64,000 bases of DNA from Corallococcus soli (GCF_014930455.1 NZ_JAAIYO010000003.1:186001-250000), one strand, 5' to 3'. Positions 8,737-17,577 are shown, numbered from the stretch's first letter. Numbers and translations: made by a program. Notes: generated by a model not told the origin, from the sequence alone.

Positions 8737-9423
8737 TCACGGCTCCACGGTGAAGCCCTTGCGAAATGCCTGCACCGTGGGCGCAGGCCCAGGGCCCACC
8801 GTCACCGTGCCGGTGTCTCCCTCCAGCTCCGCGGCCGTCTGCTTTCCCTTCACGAAGCGCACGGTCGCGATGCGCCGGATGGCCTCGCGGCCGTTCTTCT
8901 CGCTCCGCCCCAGCTCCTTCAGCGCGTGCGCGGCGACGTTCAGCGCCAGCTCCAAGGCCCTCCGTCCCGGTTCGTCGTCCAGCCCCACCCAGTCCACCTC
9001 GAAGCGCAGCACCTGCCCGCCCAGCGCGCCCTCACTGGGCCAGAACTGCTCCGTGATGCCCTTGGCCAGCTGCTCCGCCAGCTTCTGCAGGTCCGACCGC
9101 GTGGGCAGGGGCCGCACCATGCCGGGCACCTGCGCCAGCTTGCCCGCGTCCGTCACCGTCACCGCCACCACCGACGCCAGGTCCACGTACGTCACCGACT
9201 CGGACCGAGACAGGCCCTCCTTCTTCAACGCCAGCAGCACCGCTTCCTTCGGGAGGAAGTCCAGCAGCTCGCCACTCACCTGATGGCCGTGCGTCAGGTG
9301 CAGGGTGAGGCCAATGGACGGCAACGCCTCACCCGTCCGCCCGCGCGCGACCAGCGAGGCCAACTGCTCCAGCAGCTTCTCGACCCGCCGTGCCACCAAC
9401 CGCTGCACGTCTTCCATGCGCAT
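8737..9423 (-). CDS. Unrecognised 228-aa protein in the T6SS accessory tail
   Basis: I do not recognise the family. The protein is soluble, with an N-terminal helical stretch (MEDVQRLVARRVEKLLEQLA), a beta-rich part with LTLHLTHGHQVSGELL resembling an Sm-like or small-barrel strand pattern, and a mixed C-terminal half. Two in-frame ATGs (9423 and 9417) compete; AGGAG upstream lies 3 or 9 bases away, which favours 9417. The gene sits between the immunity-like gene (17 bp gap) and the DUF2169 gene (12 bp gap), so it is almost certainly co-transcribed with them and may serve effector delivery. Confidence 0.75.
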   Translation of the reverse strand: MRMEDVQRLVARRVEKLLEQLASLVARGRTGEALPSIGLTLHLTHGHQVSGELLDFLPKEAVLLALKKEGLSRSESVTYVDLASVVAVTVTDAGKLAQVPGMVRPLPTRSDLQKLAEQLAKGITEQFWPSEGALGGQVLRFEVDWVGLDDEPGRRALELALNVAAHALKELGRSEKNGREAIRRIATVRFVKGKQTAAELEGDTGTVTVGPGPAPTVQAFRKGFTVEP

Positions 9424-9440
9424 GCGCTCCTGTCCGTGAC

Positions 9441-9941
9441 TCAGTGCGGGGACTTCACGGGGCCGTAGAGCTGTTCGTCCAGCTCTCGAATGGCTTCGTC
9501 CATCTCCTGCCGGGAACGCCTCTCCACGACATACAGGTTCAACAGGCGCAGGCAGTGCGGTTCACACCCTGCGGAGATCTCACTGTTGATCGTCAGGTGC
9601 TCGATCACTGGCCCCTGCTCCGCATCCCCCAGCACGTCCATCCAGGCGACGAAGGGGTGGTAGGTGCCGCCCTGCTCGGGAGGCGTGTCGTCCTCCGTGG
9701 GGGCGTATTGATTGATGATGACTCCCCGGGCGAGCTCCGGGCAGAACGTGCTGAAGATGAGCGAGCCGTCCCGGTCGGGCGGAGGCGCCATCCAGCCCAC
9801 CCAGACGTCCTGGGCCTGCCGGGTCACGGACTTGATGAGTTCGAGCCAGTACATCTGGGACATCAGGTACTGCTCGTCGTCCTCCCGGTAGCCGGTGAAG
9901 GGAAACTTCGGGTGTTTCTTGAGAGCGGTGAGGGCTTCCAT
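9441..9941 (-). CDS. Small soluble protein, candidate T6SS immunity protein
   Basis: A 166-aa protein starting at the ATG at 9941, 12 bases after the stop of the toxin-like remnant. The frame stays open back to 10748, but codon use and the neighbouring reading frame show that the upstream part is not coding in this frame. The protein is acidic with no signal or membrane segment (QYLMSQMYWLELIKS; STFCPELARGVIINQY; a C-terminal helix REELDEQL-like). I know no named family for it. Immunity function is inferred only from position: a small cytosolic protein directly after a toxin-like C-terminal fragment in a T6SS locus. Confidence 0.65.
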   Translation of the reverse strand: MEALTALKKHPKFPFTGYREDDEQYLMSQMYWLELIKSVTRQAQDVWVGWMAPPPDRDGSLIFSTFCPELARGVIINQYAPTEDDTPPEQGGTYHPFVAWMDVLGDAEQGPVIEHLTINSEISAGCEPHCLRLLNLYVVERRSRQEMDEAIRELDEQLYGPVKSPH

Positions 9942-9952
9942 GGGCAGCTCGG

Positions 9953-10417
9953 TCAGACGTTGAAGGCTTTTCCCGCGAGAACCTCGACGTCCATCCGGAT
10001 GCCTCCTCGCAGCGCGGGCTTGGGGAAGCTCATCTTCACGACGGCGGAAACCCCGGCGGGGGGCCGGGCCAGGACCCAGCGCGTGAGCTGGGCGAAGGCC
10101 GTGGCCCGCTCCTCCTTCTCCCGCTTCGTCAGCATCGCATAGACGGCCCCGGCCCAGGCCACCCCCTGGGCCGCCGGGGGCGGCAGGCACTGCATCCAGG
10201 GGACCGACTTCTCCAGCCCGCCGCCCTGCGCTTGAATGCGTCCCCGGTGGTCCTCGGGACACCTCGTCCGGGTCCGGGTATCCGTTTCGGCGAGGGTGCG
10301 GGGGAAGCTGCGTTCCGCCGCTTCGTTCGCCAGAAAGACGGTGGCCGCCGTGTTGCCCACCACGATGACACCGAAGGCAAGCCAGCCAGGGGGACCAAAA
10401 GCGAGCAGGGGCGCGGC
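9953..10417 (-). pseudogene. 3' remnant of a T6SS-effector-like (toxin) gene
   Basis: The frame ending at 9953 has strong third-position G/C and encodes a hydrophobic segment (AAPLLAFGPPGWLAFG then VIVVGNTAATVFL) followed by about 110 soluble residues with CPEDHRGRIQAQGG and a basic, Lys/Arg-rich helix, ending in DVEVLAGKAF. The frame is open to 10444 but has no ATG, GTG or TTG before the GTGs at 10366-10363, which fall inside the hydrophobic segment. This looks like the C-terminal end of a larger effector that lost its N-terminus. It abuts the vgrG fragment out of frame. A translated short form from 10363 (136 aa) cannot be excluded. Confidence 0.6.
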
Positions 10418-10514
10418 TGATCGCCTCCGTTCCGGAGAACCGGCTCACGACGAGGGTGTTCGCTCCGTGGGCGCCAACCTTCAGCGCATAGGCTGGTGCT
10501 TGCGTTCGTGCCAT
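10413..10514 (-). pseudogene. 5' remnant of a second vgrG gene
   Basis: From the ATG at 10514 (GGGGG 5' to it), 34 codons match the VgrG N-terminus in pattern: YALKVGAHGANTLVVSRF then SGTEAISR, compared with FDFQLG...[19 protein letters not shown] in the intact VgrG at 29389-31653. Similarity stops at Arg34, where the toxin-like sequence begins in another frame. A deletion that joined the start of vgrG to the end of an effector gene explains this best. The frame happens to stay open to 9441, so gene finders may report one chimeric gene of about 357 aa. Confidence 0.6.
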
Positions 10515-10629
10515 ACAGCCCCCCGCCCATTGCCTCGGGCGTTGATTCGAACCCGGGAGCCTGGACAGGGGCTCCCACTCCCTTCGCGGCGGGCCCTGGG
10601 GCCTTGCCGCGGAATCATCCCGATAGGAC

Positions 10630-11658
10630 TCAAGGCTTCGTGCCAGACGCGGTCTTCGGCGCGGCTTCCTTTGAAACGGACGGCGGGGTGCGGGGGAGCA
10701 CCTCCTGCTCCGGTAGCGGCTTCGCCCCGGCCAGGAGCTGCTGTTCAATCATCCGCACCCACAGCGAAGGCGCGCTGCCCTGGAGGACGTTGTCCTGCAC
10801 CGTCAGCTCCCGGTGGTCCTGCGCGCGGCGGTAGAGGCGCGGCGCCACGGCCGGCTGCTTCGGATCCGAGTCCGTCACCTGCACCTGCTCCTGCACGGTG
10901 ATTCCGTCGGACTTGAACGACACCGTCGAGGCCAGCTCGAACGTGCGGCGCAGGCCACTGGGCAGCGTGAAGGACATGGCCCGGCTGAGCGGGAACCACG
11001 CGGCGCCCAGGCAGGCCTTGTCCTTGCTGGACACCGCCTCCCCGAAGAAGCGGTGGCTTCGCATCGGCATGATGCGCATCGCGCGCCGGCACACCTGCTC
11101 CTCCGACGCATCGGTGGTGCAGGCGTCGCCCTCCGCCACCAGCACCTCCGTGCCCGCCACGCGCTCCATCCGTAGATCCGCGCGCAGCGGCAGCGCTCGC
11201 AGCGTGCCCAGGGCCTCCACGGAGAAGCCGGTCTCCGTCGTCACCACCCTCGCGACGGGGCCTACGCCCTCTCCGTTGGTGTAGCGGCGCGTGATGACCC
11301 AGACGAGCCGCTCACGGGCCTGGGTCGTCACCATCACCAGGTCCTCCTCCGTCAGCTTCTCCGCCGGAGGGAGCGGCTCGGAGGGCGGGCCCGCCTCACG
11401 GCATTCGTCCTGCACCGGATCCTGCCAGACGACCGGCGCGCCCGAGCAGTCCACCGCGGGCCTGGGCACCACGTTGCGCTCGGCATCGTAGCCGTGCAGC
11501 AGCAGCGCGAACCACACGTCCGGCGCGGGCGCGGAGCGCACGTTGAAATCCGCGTCCCGCTGACAGAGCCGGGTGGCGGGCTTCGCGGTGGCGCAGCCTG
11601 TCAGCGCCAGCGCGACACCCGCGAGCATCACCAGTCGTTTCATCATGGAGGTCGCCAT
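10630..11658 (-). CDS. T6SS-linked lipoprotein of unknown function
   Basis: A 342-aa predicted lipoprotein starting at the ATG at 11658 (alternatives 11646 and 11643). The signal segment MLAGVALALTGC has lipobox LTGC with Cys22. The mature protein contains paired cysteines (for example GDACTTDASEEQVC) and a C-terminal region rich in Pro and Lys. No family is recognised. The start lies 5 bases after the clpV stop, so translation is probably coupled and the product likely serves the T6SS at the envelope. It is the last clearly T6SS-operon gene before the decayed effector cassette; a 115-bp gap follows. Confidence 0.8.
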   Translation of the reverse strand: MATSMMKRLVMLAGVALALTGCATAKPATRLCQRDADFNVRSAPAPDVWFALLLHGYDAERNVVPRPAVDCSGAPVVWQDPVQDECREAGPPSEPLPPAEKLTEEDLVMVTTQARERLVWVITRRYTNGEGVGPVARVVTTETGFSVEALGTLRALPLRADLRMERVAGTEVLVAEGDACTTDASEEQVCRRAMRIMPMRSHRFFGEAVSSKDKACLGAAWFPLSRAMSFTLPSGLRRTFELASTVSFKSDGITVQEQVQVTDSDPKQPAVAPRLYRRAQDHRELTVQDNVLQGSAPSLWVRMIEQQLLAGAKPLPEQEVLPRTPPSVSKEAAPKTASGTKP

Positions 11659-11663
11659 GGGGC

Positions 11664-14297
11664 TCAGGCTCCGGAGAACTGGAGCGACCAGTCTCCTTCG
11701 GCGGTCAGTGCGATGTGCAGGCGGGGCGGAACCGAGCCGCCCGCCAGCTTCTGCAACAGCTCCCGGGACAGCGCCGGCATCAGCGAGCCCTGGAGGATCT
11801 GCTCCAGGTTGCGGGCGCCCGTCTCGGACTCGGTGCAGCGGCGGGCAAGCTCGTCCAGCAGCTCCGGCGCCAGCGTCGTCTCCACGCCGTGCGCCGCGCG
11901 CACGCGGCCCACCAGCTTGTCGAGCTTCATCTCCGCGATCTGCCGCATCACGTCTCGCTGCACCGGGCCGAACGGGACGATGGTCATGCGCGCCAGCAGC
12001 GCCGGCTTGAAGTGCTGGCTCAGCGCCGGGCGGATCGCCGCCATCACCTGTTCGGACGTGGGCGTGGCGTCCCCGTCGAACATCCGCATCACGATGTCCG
12101 ACGCCAGGTTGCTCGTCAGGATGATGACCGTGTTGCGGAAGTCCACGGCGCGGCCCTCGCCGTCCGTCAGCATTCCCTTGTCGAACACCTGGTAGAAGAG
12201 GTTCATCACCTCCAGGTCGGCCTTCTCGCACTCGTCGAGCAGCACCACGGAGTAGGGTCGCTGGCGCACGGCCTCCGTCAGCAGGCCGCCCTCGCCATAG
12301 CCCACGTAGCCCGGCGGCGAACCGATGAGCCGCGACACGGTGTGCTTCTCCTGGAACTCGCTCATGTTGAGCGTCGTCATGAACCGCTCGCCGCCGTAGA
12401 GGCTGTCGGCCAGCGCCAGCGCCGTCTCCGTCTTGCCCACGCCGCTGGGCCCCACGAAGAGCACCACGCCAATGGGCGTGTCCGGGTTGCGGATGCCCGC
12501 CTGCGAGATGCGGATGATCTCCGCCACCTTGCGCACCGCCGCGTCCTGTCCCCGCACACGCGAGGCCAGCTTCGACTCCAGGCTCAGCACCGCTTCAATC
12601 AGGTCGCTGCGCATCTTGCCCACGGGCACGCCCGTCCAACTGGACACGACCCGCGCCACGATGTCCGCGTCCACGTCCGCGTGGACCAGGGGCTCCTCGC
12701 CGCGCACCCGGGCCAGCGCCAACGACGCCGCGTCCACCTCCTCCTTCAGCGCCTGCCGGTCCGCGTCCGGCGCCGACGTGGCGAGCGCCTTCCTCGCCGC
12801 GGACAGCCGCGCCACCCCCGCACGCTCCGTCTCCCAGCGCCCGTGCAGCGTGGCCAGTTGATCCCTCACCGCCCCCAGCCGGGCCTCCACCTGCTCCACC
12901 GCGTCCGCGTCTCCGGGATGGCCTTCCGACAGATCGCGACTGCGGGCATCACGCTCGCGCTCCAGGCCGGCGATCTGCTGCTCCAGGGCCACCAGCTCAT
13001 CGGGCCGCGTGGACTGTTCAATCTTCACGCGCGCCGCCGCCGTGTCCAGCAGGTCCACGGCCTTGTCCGGGAGCTGCCGGCCGGAGATGTACCGCTGCGA
13101 CAGCCGCACGGCGGCCGTGACGGCCTCGTCGCGGATGGTGACGCCGTGCGCGGCCTCGTAGGTCGCCCGGAGCCCCCGCAGCATCAGCTCCGCGTCCTCG
13201 ACGCCCGGCTCCTCCACCTTCACCGGCTGGAAGCGGCGCTCCAGCGCGGCGTCCTTCTCGAAGTACTTCTTGTATTCGCTCCAGGTGGTGGCCGCGAGCG
13301 TGCGCAGCTCGCCTCGCGCCAGCGCCGGCTTGAGCAGGTTCGCCGCGTCGCTGCCGCCCGCGGAGCCCCCCGCGCCGATGATGGTGTGCGCCTCGTCGAT
13401 GAAGAGCACGATGGGGGTGGGGGAGGCCTTCACCTCGGAGATGACCGCCTTGAGGCGGTTCTCGAACTCGCCCCGCACGCCCGCTCCGGCCTGCAACAGG
13501 CCCAGGTCCAGGCCCAGCAGCTCCACGTTCTTCAGCGCGTCGGGCACCTCACCCTGGACGATGGCCCACGCCAGGCCCTCCACCAGCGCCGTCTTCCCCA
13601 CGCCGGGTTCGCCCACCAGGATGGGGTTGTTCTTCCGGCGCCGCGACAGGATGTCCACCATCTGGCGGATCTCCCGGTGCCTGCCGAAGATGGGGTCGAT
13701 CTTCCCCTCGCGCACCCGGCCCGTGAACGACGTGGTGAAGCGCTTGAGGGATTCGTCCCCACGCCCCCCGGACTGCGCTGACGCGGAGGCGCCCGCGGGC
13801 GTGCCCTCCGGGGGCGCGGCCTCCACCGTCTCCGCGGACGGCCGCAGCACCACCTCCAGCGAGTCCATCAGCTCATCGCGCGAGATGGCGTCCAGCTCCG
13901 GGAAGAACTCCGCCGTGTAGCGGCTCCTCCGGGCGATGAACTGCGCGAACAGCACGCCGGAGCGCAGGCGCGTGGCGCCCTGTTCCACCGACGCCTGCAA
14001 CCACGCGTCCTCGATCCACTGGAAGAGCGTCTCGGAGAACACGGGCCGGCCCGGGGTGCCGGCGCGCATGCCCTGGAGGGCGCGGTCCACGCTGGCGGCC
14101 AGCTTGCGCCGGTCCACCTGGAAGTGGCTCAGGATGCGCGCGACGTCGGAGTCCTCCGCCTCCAGCAGCTGCGCGAGCAGGTGCTCGACGACGATTTCAT
14201 AGAAGCGTCCGGTGCTCGCACGGGCGACGGCCGCCTCCAGCAGACGGGTGGACGTGGGCGTCAGGCGACGGACGAGCGCCTTGGGATCGACACGAAT
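11664..14297 (-). CDS. clpV: T6SS AAA+ ATPase ClpV (TssH), ATT start codon
   Basis: ClpV disassembles contracted TssB/TssC sheaths so that subunits are reused. The product is about 877 aa. It has an N-terminal double-Clp-repeat domain, a first AAA+ module with Walker A GEPGVGKTAL and FIDEAHT, a coiled-coil middle domain (ERERDARSRDL region), a second AAA+ module with GPSGVGKTET and VLLDECEKAD, and the Clp C-terminal domain. The longest ATG/GTG/TTG frame starts at 14117, inside the N domain. The homologous N-terminus (RVDPKALVRRLTP...) continues to 14297, where an ATT codon lies 8 bases after GAGGAGG. No ATG, GTG or TTG occurs in this frame between 14117 and the upstream stop at 14397-14399. 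Confidence 0.93.
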   Translation of the reverse strand: MRVDPKALVRRLTPTSTRLLEAAVARASTGRFYEIVVEHLLAQLLEAEDSDVARILSHFQVDRRKLAASVDRALQGMRAGTPGRPVFSETLFQWIEDAWLQASVEQGATRLRSGVLFAQFIARRSRYTAEFFPELDAISRDELMDSLEVVLRPSAETVEAAPPEGTPAGASASAQSGGRGDESLKRFTTSFTGRVREGKIDPIFGRHREIRQMVDILSRRRKNNPILVGEPGVGKTALVEGLAWAIVQGEVPDALKNVELLGLDLGLLQAGAGVRGEFENRLKAVISEVKASPTPIVLFIDEAHTIIGAGGSAGGSDAANLLKPALARGELRTLAATTWSEYKKYFEKDAALERRFQPVKVEEPGVEDAELMLRGLRATYEAAHGVTIRDEAVTAAVRLSQRYISGRQLPDKAVDLLDTAAARVKIEQSTRPDELVALEQQIAGLERERDARSRDLSEGHPGDADAVEQVEARLGAVRDQLATLHGRWETERAGVARLSAARKALATSAPDADRQALKEEVDAASLALARVRGEEPLVHADVDADIVARVVSSWTGVPVGKMRSDLIEAVLSLESKLASRVRGQDAAVRKVAEIIRISQAGIRNPDTPIGVVLFVGPSGVGKTETALALADSLYGGERFMTTLNMSEFQEKHTVSRLIGSPPGYVGYGEGGLLTEAVRQRPYSVVLLDECEKADLEVMNLFYQVFDKGMLTDGEGRAVDFRNTVIILTSNLASDIVMRMFDGDATPTSEQVMAAIRPALSQHFKPALLARMTIVPFGPVQRDVMRQIAEMKLDKLVGRVRAAHGVETTLAPELLDELARRCTESETGARNLEQILQGSLMPALSRELLQKLAGGSVPPRLHIALTAEGDWSLQFSGA

Positions 14298-14379
14298 GGG
14301 AACACCCTCCTCGACGGCGTGAAAGGAATGTCCCGGTTCCCCGGGGGCCGTGAGCCCCGGAGCGCCGGTGGCGCGAAGC

Positions 14380-15426
14380 TCACGCGCCCGGAACGTTCAG
14401 CCGGTTCTGGTGGCCGTTGCCCAGCCAGGTGTCCCGGCCAAGCCGCGAGGCCTTGTGGTCGTACATGGACAGGAAGAAGGTCTGGCTGACGCTCTCCGTG
14501 AGCCCCAGCTCCAGTTCGTACTCCAGCGGATCCCGCAGGAAGAGCGCCATCACCTCGCGCACCATCGGCAACAGGTCGCCGTCCGGCAGCAGGCGCTTGT
14601 AGGCCCGCGGAGGCAGCGGCGCGATGGCGAGCTGCATCTTCCCGGTGCGATCAAACGCCTTGCCCCCCAGCAGCATGTCGCGGCCCAGCTGGTTGAACGA
14701 ATGCCCCAGCCGCGCCCGCGCGTCGATGTCCACCCAGCGCCCCACGAACTGGCGCACCGTGACGGTGGCCCCCTCCAGGTCGCCCCCCAGCGCCTCCTGG
14801 AGCGCGACCTCCAGCTTCTCCGCGGTGCGCACCTGACTGGCCAGCAGCGGGACGATGCGCAGGAGCCGTGAGATGGGCAGCTTGCTGTCGGCGTGCTGCT
14901 CGTAGGTGTCGAACCCCGCCAGCGCGAGCAGCCGCCGGGACCACTGGTCCGTGAAGCCCGTGTTGGATTCGCTGGTGACGCGGTAGCGCGTCTCCAGCCG
15001 GTAGAGCAGCGACAGCAGCCGGTGGTGGAAGAGGTCCAGGAACTCGCGCCGCACGGCGTGGTCCGGATCCTCCTGCGCCACCTCCTCCGCCAGGTACATG
15101 GGCAGCGGGCTGACCGTGCCGGTGAGCCCCAGGAAGCGCGTGGCGACCTCGAAGAGCGGCCTGCGGGCGTGCGCGTCCTCGGCGCGCACCGGCACCTCGC
15201 GCAGCGTGACGCTGCTCACGTCGCCGGAGGAGAAGCCCAGCGACGGGTCGTGCCGGAAGCGGATCATCTCCTCGCTCACCGGCCCCACGTCGCCCACCCG
15301 CACGGCGCCCTCCGTCAGCCGCTCCAGGTAGGCCACGAGCGGAAAGAACCCCAGCCGGGGCGCCGCCTCCTCCAGCTCGCGGCTGGCCGCTACGAGATGC
15401 GCTGGGAGCCGTTCCTCGGGCGCCAC
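14380..15426 (-). CDS. tssG: T6SS baseplate protein TssG
   Basis: TssG joins TssF, TssK and TssE to form the baseplate wedge. The 348-aa product shows the family pattern: an N-terminal LGFFPLVAYLERL, then RFRHDPSLGF, SLLYRLETRYRV and the QLGRDMLLGGKAFDR region that precedes the C-terminus. The start is the GTG at 15426, with GGAG six bases upstream, overlapping the end of tssF by 37 bp in a different frame. The same frame stays open to 16593, but that part is antiphase to tssF and is not coding. Length is normal for the family. Confidence 0.93.
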   Translation of the reverse strand: MAPEERLPAHLVAASRELEEAAPRLGFFPLVAYLERLTEGAVRVGDVGPVSEEMIRFRHDPSLGFSSGDVSSVTLREVPVRAEDAHARRPLFEVATRFLGLTGTVSPLPMYLAEEVAQEDPDHAVRREFLDLFHHRLLSLLYRLETRYRVTSESNTGFTDQWSRRLLALAGFDTYEQHADSKLPISRLLRIVPLLASQVRTAEKLEVALQEALGGDLEGATVTVRQFVGRWVDIDARARLGHSFNQLGRDMLLGGKAFDRTGKMQLAIAPLPPRAYKRLLPDGDLLPMVREVMALFLRDPLEYELELGLTESVSQTFFLSMYDHKASRLGRDTWLGNGHQNRLNVPGA

Positions 15427-17144
15427 GAGAACTCCGTTTGAGAAGGGTGGAGGCGGACGTTCAGTTCGCTGAACGAGTTGATGGTCACGTTCGAGGCCAG
15501 CAGCTCGTCCAGGATGGAGCCGAAGAGGAAGGCGTCTCCCACGCCCTGGAAGTTCTTCTCGTCCACGTCGATGACGGTGAGGCTGCCGCGCAGGGGCGCG
15601 CCCTCCAGGAAGCGCGTCACCGGCTTCGCGTTCAGCGCCTGCACCGCATCCACGCGCTGCCGGCTGGCGCGCGAGGCCAGGTTGTCCGCCAGCGCCTGGA
15701 AGTTGTAGAGGTCCAACAGCCGCCGCAGCGCCGCCGCGTCCGACAGCGAGCGCTGGTTGACGGCCAGGTGCGACAGCAGCCGCCAGTGCAGCTCCGAACC
15801 CAGCGGCGCCCGCGCGGGCCGGCTCAGCGGGGCGATGTTCTTGAACTTCGCCTGCGTGGGCGACGCCGACGTGGACACCGTGAGGTCGCCCACCTGGAGC
15901 CGCGACGGCAGCGAGCGGTTGGTGCACGTCAGGTCGATGGAGAGCACCTCCTCCGACCCCAGCAGCGGCGCCACGTCGCGCGGCGTCTCCAGCGTGAGGT
16001 ACGTGTCGATGCCGTCGTCGATGGGCGAGTGCACCCGCCGCACGCGGAAGAAGGACGTCTCCGCGCCCTCGCCCCGGGTGTGCTCGAAGTCGAAGAAGGG
16101 ATGGTACGCGCGGCGCTCGTTGCGCCCGGCCTGCATGCCCGTCACCGCGTCCACCGAATAGATCTCCGAGTGCTGCGGCGGCAGGTCCGAGGCCCGCAGC
16201 AGGTGCTCGCGGTCCAGCGCGTGGTGGAGGATGGGGTCGGCCGGCACCTGGAACAGGTTGATGACCGGCGCGCAGTGCAGGCGGAACATCTCCCGGGTGA
16301 TGCGCGCGTCCATGGGCGGCGGCCGCTCCAGCTCGAAGGCGATCTCGAACCGGTCCTCCGTGATGGAGGAGGCGGCGACGTCCAGGCCCCGCACGTCGAA
16401 GAAGAGGAACTTCTCCGGCAGCGTGAAGTACTCTTGGAGGAGCCGGTAGCCCTCCGTGGCCCGGGGCCAGGGCAGCAGCCTGAAGTCGCGGTCGAAGCCC
16501 GTGGCGCGCACCGCGTCCGGCGGCAGGCGCAGGCCCGGCCCGCTGTCGGAGGCCCCGCGCACGCGCACGGCCTTGCAGTAGCGCAGCAGCCACAGCAGCA
16601 CGAGCGAGCTGGCGGACAGCTCCCCGTGGATGAAGAGGCGCACGCCGGCGGCGCGGAATACCTCCGCGCGGCCCTGCTCGTGCGTCTGGAAGAACAGGCG
16701 CAGCACCGGCGACGTCAGGGATGAGCGATCCAGCATCGCGTCCTGGAGCGTCAAGGGCAGCAGGTCCACGTCGGACGTGGTGCGGAAGACGCAGGAGGTG
16801 CCGTCGAGCGGCTGGGAGGCCACCTCCGCGCCCGCGGGCAGGCGCGAGCGCCCGCGCAGGGCCCGCACCTGCGGCGTGAACTCCACGATGGTGGTGGCGG
16901 GCAGGGGCCGCAGGTAGTGGGGCAGCAGCAGCTCCGTGAGGCCGTGCACCATCTCCGGGACGTTGTCGTCCACGCGCTCGCGGATGCGGGCGGTGAGGAA
17001 GGCGAAGCCCTCCAGCAGGCGCTCCACGTCCGGGTCCGCGCCGCGCTCCACCAGCAGGCCCGCGACGCTGGGGTTGGCCAGCCCGAAGGCGCGGCCCATC
17101 TCCCGCAGGTACGTCAACTCACTCAGGTAGTACTTGCTGAACAT
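15390..17144 (-). CDS. tssF: T6SS baseplate protein TssF
   Basis: TssF (584 aa, VasA/ImpG family) is the main structural subunit of the baseplate wedge. The N-terminus MFSKYYLSELTYLREMGRAF and the following DPDVERLLEGFAFL are diagnostic, as is ELLLPHYLRPLPATTIVEF. The rest shows the usual central beta-rich region and a C-terminal RPRNG-like end. It starts 37 bp after tssE and overlaps tssG. No unusual residues were noticed. Confidence 0.95.
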   Translation of the reverse strand: MFSKYYLSELTYLREMGRAFGLANPSVAGLLVERGADPDVERLLEGFAFLTARIRERVDDNVPEMVHGLTELLLPHYLRPLPATTIVEFTPQVRALRGRSRLPAGAEVASQPLDGTSCVFRTTSDVDLLPLTLQDAMLDRSSLTSPVLRLFFQTHEQGRAEVFRAAGVRLFIHGELSASSLVLLWLLRYCKAVRVRGASDSGPGLRLPPDAVRATGFDRDFRLLPWPRATEGYRLLQEYFTLPEKFLFFDVRGLDVAASSITEDRFEIAFELERPPPMDARITREMFRLHCAPVINLFQVPADPILHHALDREHLLRASDLPPQHSEIYSVDAVTGMQAGRNERRAYHPFFDFEHTRGEGAETSFFRVRRVHSPIDDGIDTYLTLETPRDVAPLLGSEEVLSIDLTCTNRSLPSRLQVGDLTVSTSASPTQAKFKNIAPLSRPARAPLGSELHWRLLSHLAVNQRSLSDAAALRRLLDLYNFQALADNLASRASRQRVDAVQALNAKPVTRFLEGAPLRGSLTVIDVDEKNFQGVGDAFLFGSILDELLASNVTINSFSELNVRLHPSQTEFSWRPRNGSQRIS

Positions 17145-17181
17145 CCCCGTCCCCCGTCTCTTCGTGCGCCCCGGAACCCGC

Positions 17182-17577
17182 TCACCACAGGTCCACCTTG
17201 CCGCCCGGATGGATGTGCGTATGGAACCGCAGGGCGCCGCGCTGGCCCCGCCAGGACAGCTGCGCGCTGATGTCGAACATCAGGGCCGTGGGGTCGTCCT
17301 CGTTGGGCTGGTGGGTCACCACCACGCTCTTCAGGCGCGGCTCGAACTCCTGGATGGCCGCGCGGATGGACTGCTGCATCCTCGGGATGGCGGACGGGTA
17401 CATGTGCACGACGTCGTTGAAGTCGAGGATGCCGAAGTTCGGCGCCGCGGCGGATTCACCCCGACGCGTGTTGAGCAGCACGCGCAGGTGCGCGGCCACC
17501 GACTCGACGATGTCCCCCTGGGACACCAGCGAGCCCTGACCGGCCGCGATGCGCGAAAGCAGTCCTCGTTCAGCCAT
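17182..17577 (-). CDS. tssE: T6SS baseplate protein TssE (gp25-like)
   Basis: TssE (131 aa) is the gp25-like baseplate subunit that starts sheath polymerisation. It shows SVAAHLRVLLNTRRGES, PNFGILDFNDV and an IQEFEPRLKSVVV segment typical of the lysozyme-like gp25 fold. It follows hcp after a 72-bp gap that holds a strong hairpin and precedes tssF by 37 bp. Confidence 0.92.
   Translation of the reverse strand: MAERGLLSRIAAGQGSLVSQGDIVESVAAHLRVLLNTRRGESAAAPNFGILDFNDVVHMYPSAIPRMQQSIRAAIQEFEPRLKSVVVTHQPNEDDPTALMFDISAQLSWRGQRGALRFHTHIHPGGKVDLW

Noticed and set aside
9441-10748. A single 435-aa minus-strand gene
   Set aside because: Codon use and similarity show that only the last 166 codons and the short VgrG-like piece are meaningful in this frame; the middle is the off-frame shadow of the toxin-like sequence.
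14380-16593. A 737-aa minus-strand gene ending with TssG
   Set aside because: The first half is antiphase to tssF. The real tssG starts at the GTG at 15426 with a ribosome binding site.
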